Shown here: positions 6,180 through 7,911 of the stretch, piece by piece
Numbering within the stretch: position 1 is the stretch's first letter
Layout: every line of letters begins with the position of its first letter
Assembly (NCBI GenBank): GCA_910585505.1
Contig: CAJUFF010000140.1
Span: 1 to 7,911 of the forward strand
DNA from: an uncultured Ruminiclostridium sp.
GTDB lineage: Bacteria > Bacillota > Clostridia > Oscillospirales > Ruminococcaceae
DNA length: 7,911 nt
Direction of reading: 5' to 3'
Notes under the pieces: generated by a model
The model's database searches: none
What the model was told of the DNA's origin: nothing
What the model saw: only the letters and a program-made list of their open reading frames with translations
Position numbers and translations under genes: made by a program

Positions 6180-6290
6180 ATGCGGACTCCTTTCTTTTGG
6201 CTTTTTTGTTTTTCGTGTTTTTGTATTACAATGGTATATGGTTGTTCACCGCTTTGAAACAATTTCTATTCATAGTTAAATTGTAGACAA

Positions 6291-6908
6291 TCAAAGTTCA
6301 ATATTTGTTTGAGTAACATGATTTTTTTTAAATTCATCGATAACTTTGTTTATACCGTTAGACATTCCCATGTTTTCAAGACCGATATACTTTACTTCAT
6401 TATCGGTCATATACGTGATTATCAAACATAGATGCACAGTTTTATCAGTCTTTTTCTTTGCCCGTCCTCCTATTATAGCCCCAAGAGGTCCAAATAAAAC
6501 AGCCCCTCCTACGGCACCGCCTATGCTGGAAACATATTGTTTTTTAATTTCTGTTTCTGTTTTACAGCAAACATCAGTTACTTTATTCTTCGCTAAAGAA
6601 AAGTTCATATTCCCGGATATAAAGTCATAGCGGTCTGGATATGAAATCAATTGACATACAGCATTTTCAGCAATAGGAAGACCGTTTATATGTAAAAATG
6701 TACAAACAACGGACGCGCCGTCAGCTTTTACAGCCGACTTTTTTACTTTGTTTATTGATCTTGCCTTAGACGTTTTAAAGACCATACGAATACAGAAAAT
6801 AAGTATGAGAATTAGAATGGCGATTATTAAAAGCAAAGGCAACATCTCTCCAACTGTAGATTTTCCCATAGGTTTGTTCATAATTGATTCAGTTAGTATT
6901 TTTTTCAT
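6291..6908 (-). CDS. Membrane-anchored protein with a glycine-rich hairpin, function unknown
   Basis: A 205-residue protein with a single strongly hydrophobic segment (about 22-44), then a basic stretch (KTSKARSINKVKKSAVK) implying the remaining domain is cytoplasmic. The C-terminal part alternates short strands (about 66-120), a glycine-zipper-like SSIGGAVGGAVLFG (127-140) running on into PLGAIIGGRAKKK (141-153), further strands, and a closing helix (KVIDEFKKN). This design is familiar from uncharacterised Firmicutes proteins, some of which may adopt a PH-like fold, often found near lysogeny genes. The ATG at 6908 follows GGAGG at about 9 nt. It lies between broken immA and the recombinase, on the same strand, and could be co-transcribed with them. 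No enzymatic motif was seen. A role in signalling or element maintenance would be speculation. Confidence 0.8.
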   Translation of the reverse strand: MKKILTESIMNKPMGKSTVGEMLPLLLIIAILILILIFCIRMVFKTSKARSINKVKKSAVKADGASVVCTFLHINGLPIAENAVCQLISYPDRYDFISGNMNFSLAKNKVTDVCCKTETEIKKQYVSSIGGAVGGAVLFGPLGAIIGGRAKKKTDKTVHLCLIITYMTDNEVKYIGLENMGMSNGINKVIDEFKKNHVTQTNIEL

Positions 6909-6965
6909 TTTGTCATTCCTCCATATTGAACAGTTTTTTATTTTGCGATACTAAAATCTTTTTGC

Positions 6966-7552
6966 TCAACCATATAATCCAGATAGTGTGTATTCAGAAA
7001 TGTAAACATACGAACGATCGTTAATAATATTATAGTTTTCCTTTGAAATATAAAACTCATCGCTTGAATTCCAATAGTGTGTAATCTTCGCCATATATCC
7101 ACTTATATTGAAACACTTACAATAATCCTGTACTGTTTTTAAATGATAACCGTCTCTTAACAGAACAGGATAAAGTAAGTTGCGTGCAAAACAATTAGCT
7201 TCACGTCTATTAACATCATCGTCATTAGTATATTTTAATACAATATGACCAGTTCATACGCTAAGGTAAATCTAATGATTTCATTAGACTTTTTATCATT
7301 AAAGAATACAAACCAGCGATTTTTATGTTGGTCATATATAGTAAACCCATGATTGCTTGGAGAGTATTTATTTCTAAATTGCAAAATATCAATTTTCAAA
7401 TTTTCCGCTAACTCAGAATAAGTATGTAATTTAACTTTATTAAAATTATAAAGAATTTTAAAAATATCTATTTGAGGATATGAACCTTCATAGTTCTGAA
7501 GTACATCATATGCTAAATTTGTTGATTTTTTATAATTTGGAATTCTATTCAT
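6966..7552 (-). pseudogene. Broken ImmA/IrrE-family metallopeptidase (lost catalytic His plus frameshift)
   Basis: ImmA/IrrE proteins are zinc peptidases that cleave the repressor of their own element when stress is signalled. Reading from the ATG at 7552 (GGGGAAG at 5 nt; overlaps the repressor stop by 8 nt), the frame is typical up to RFTLAYEL, where the first His of HExxH is replaced by Tyr (TAT for CAT, codon 99). One G is then missing at about 7249-7250, and the frame stops four codons later. Restoring one base continues without stops for 94 residues, GHIVLKYTNDDDVN..., including the family signature REANCFARNLLYP, and ends with TGA at 6966-6968. The repaired product would be 195 residues, a normal length. 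Two independent lesions in the zinc site argue for real decay. The frameshift alone could be a sequencing error; the His-to-Tyr change is less likely to be. Confidence 0.85.
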
Positions 7553-7853
7553 CAAATTCTTCCCCAAACATAGCTTTAGCTACGTCTAAAAGCTTTTTCC
7601 TATTTTCTGGAGAAAGTTTTTTTGCGTTACGATTGAGTATAATCAAGTCTTCAGATAAATTATCAACATTTCTTCCTAAAATATAATCAATAGAAACATC
7701 AAAAAAATCTGCAAGTTTAAGTAATGAATCATTATTAATTTCTCTTTTGCCGTTCTCCCAATTGCAAAGAGTATTTTGTGCCACCCCAAGTATTTTTCCA
7801 AGCTCAACTTGGCTTAATTTTTTTTGTTTTCTGAGTTGTGCAAGATTATTCAT
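7545..7853 (-). CDS. XRE-family (Cro/CI-type) transcriptional repressor
   Basis: A 102-residue DNA-binding regulator, probably the repressor of the integrative element. The helix-turn-helix domain occupies about residues 3-60: LAQLRKQKKLSQVELGKILG, then VAQNTLCNWENGKR (24-37) containing the recognition helix, and LLKLADFFDVSIDYILGR (45-61), a standard HTH_3 arrangement. The remaining tail (about 65-102, acidic end GEEFDE) is short, without a peptidase-type dimerisation domain. This suits a repressor controlled by a separate ImmA-like protease. The ATG at 7853 follows AGGA at about 5 nt. Its stop overlaps the start of the broken immA gene, so the two were translationally coupled. An inverted repeat at 7866-7900 just upstream is a plausible autoregulatory operator. 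The coding sequence is visibly more AT-rich than the solute-binding genes. Confidence 0.9.
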   Translation of the reverse strand: MNNLAQLRKQKKLSQVELGKILGVAQNTLCNWENGKREINNDSLLKLADFFDVSIDYILGRNVDNLSEDLIILNRNAKKLSPENRKKLLDVAKAMFGEEFDE

Positions 7854-7860
7854 AATATCC

Positions 7861-7869
7861 TGGTATAAT
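7861..7869 (+). promoter_or_regulatory. Probable divergent promoter (extended -10) firing out of the window
   Basis: TGGTATAAT on the plus strand is a perfect extended -10 (TGnTATAAT). No good -35 lies at standard spacing, which extended -10 promoters can tolerate. It would drive a rightward gene beginning beyond 7911, the usual cI/cro-like arrangement, and it overlaps the left operator arm. Confidence 0.45.
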
Positions 7870-7900
7870 TAAATCAATCCCCAGCAAAAAGATTTAATTA
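7866..7900. promoter_or_regulatory. Inverted-repeat operator upstream of the XRE repressor
   Basis: TAATTAAATC (7866-7875) and its exact reverse complement GATTTAATTA (7891-7900) are separated by 15 bp, beginning 13 bp upstream of the repressor's start codon. XRE repressors of integrative elements normally bind such repeats in the divergent control region and repress both directions. The left arm overlaps the probable rightward -10 element. Binding is inferred from position and symmetry. Confidence 0.5.
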
Positions 7901-7911
7901 CACATATCCTT

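Noticed and set aside
6254..6282. Plus-strand TTGAAA-17-TAAATT promoter-like pair
   Set aside because: The -10 is weak, and it would transcribe antisense into the membrane-protein gene with no plus-strand gene to serve.
6281..6290. TTGTAGACAA, also found at 684-693 in hairpin 1, as a possible shared recombination core
   Set aside because: Only ten bases are shared with no similarity around them; such a match is expected by chance in AT-rich DNA of this length.
7235..7567. Intact 110-residue protein
   Set aside because: It ends four codons after a one-base deletion inside the zinc motif of an ImmA/IrrE peptidase, and the missing half is present in the next frame; its first ATG also lacks a ribosome binding site.

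Overview
The window looks like a piece of a gut-type Clostridia chromosome (Oscillospiraceae/Ruminococcus-like). The basis is the AGGAGG-type ribosome binding sites, lipoprotein solute-binding proteins of a style common in that group, an IS5-family transposase, and a recombinase/repressor module typical of Firmicutes integrative elements. This placement is an inference from protein style, not a match to a genome. Every gene that can be supported lies on the minus strand.

Layout from left to right. (1) 1-413: the N-terminal part of an IS5-family transposase, cut by the window edge, with a near-consensus promoter so close to the start codon that the message should be leaderless or nearly so; the element's outer end is probably near 413. 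(2) 414-962: no convincing gene. It holds three adjacent hairpin-forming repeats (667-846) sharing a TAGACAAA core. Two of them are inverted copies of each other with four compensatory stem changes. A 21-bp perfect hairpin follows (879-931) and serves as terminator for the next operon. (3) 963-4258: two tandem paralogous extracellular solute-binding lipoproteins, each with an unusual four-cysteine, zinc-ribbon-like insert, and no permease or ATPase beside them. (4) 4259-4598: AT-rich control region with two candidate promoters for the operon, a CcpA/LacI-type operator inside one of them, and a pair of inverted sites around the other. (5) 4599-7853: an integrative-element (prophage or ICE) control module, read right to left as XRE repressor, broken ImmA/IrrE metallopeptidase, membrane-anchored protein with a glycine-rich hairpin, and large serine recombinase. 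(6) 7854-7911: an inverted-repeat operator and a probable divergent promoter that would fire rightward out of the window.

How the parts fit. The solute-binding operon (4258 to 963) appears to be a self-contained two-gene unit with its own promoters and terminator, presumably feeding a transporter encoded elsewhere or sensing a sugar. The module to its right is a lysogeny-type switch: the XRE protein would repress the element, ImmA would normally cleave the repressor under stress, and the serine recombinase would integrate or excise the element. Here immA carries both a lost catalytic histidine and a frameshift, so the stress-response arm looks dead. One boundary of the element probably lies between the recombinase stop (4599) and the promoter of the solute-binding operon (about 4512); the other lies outside the window.
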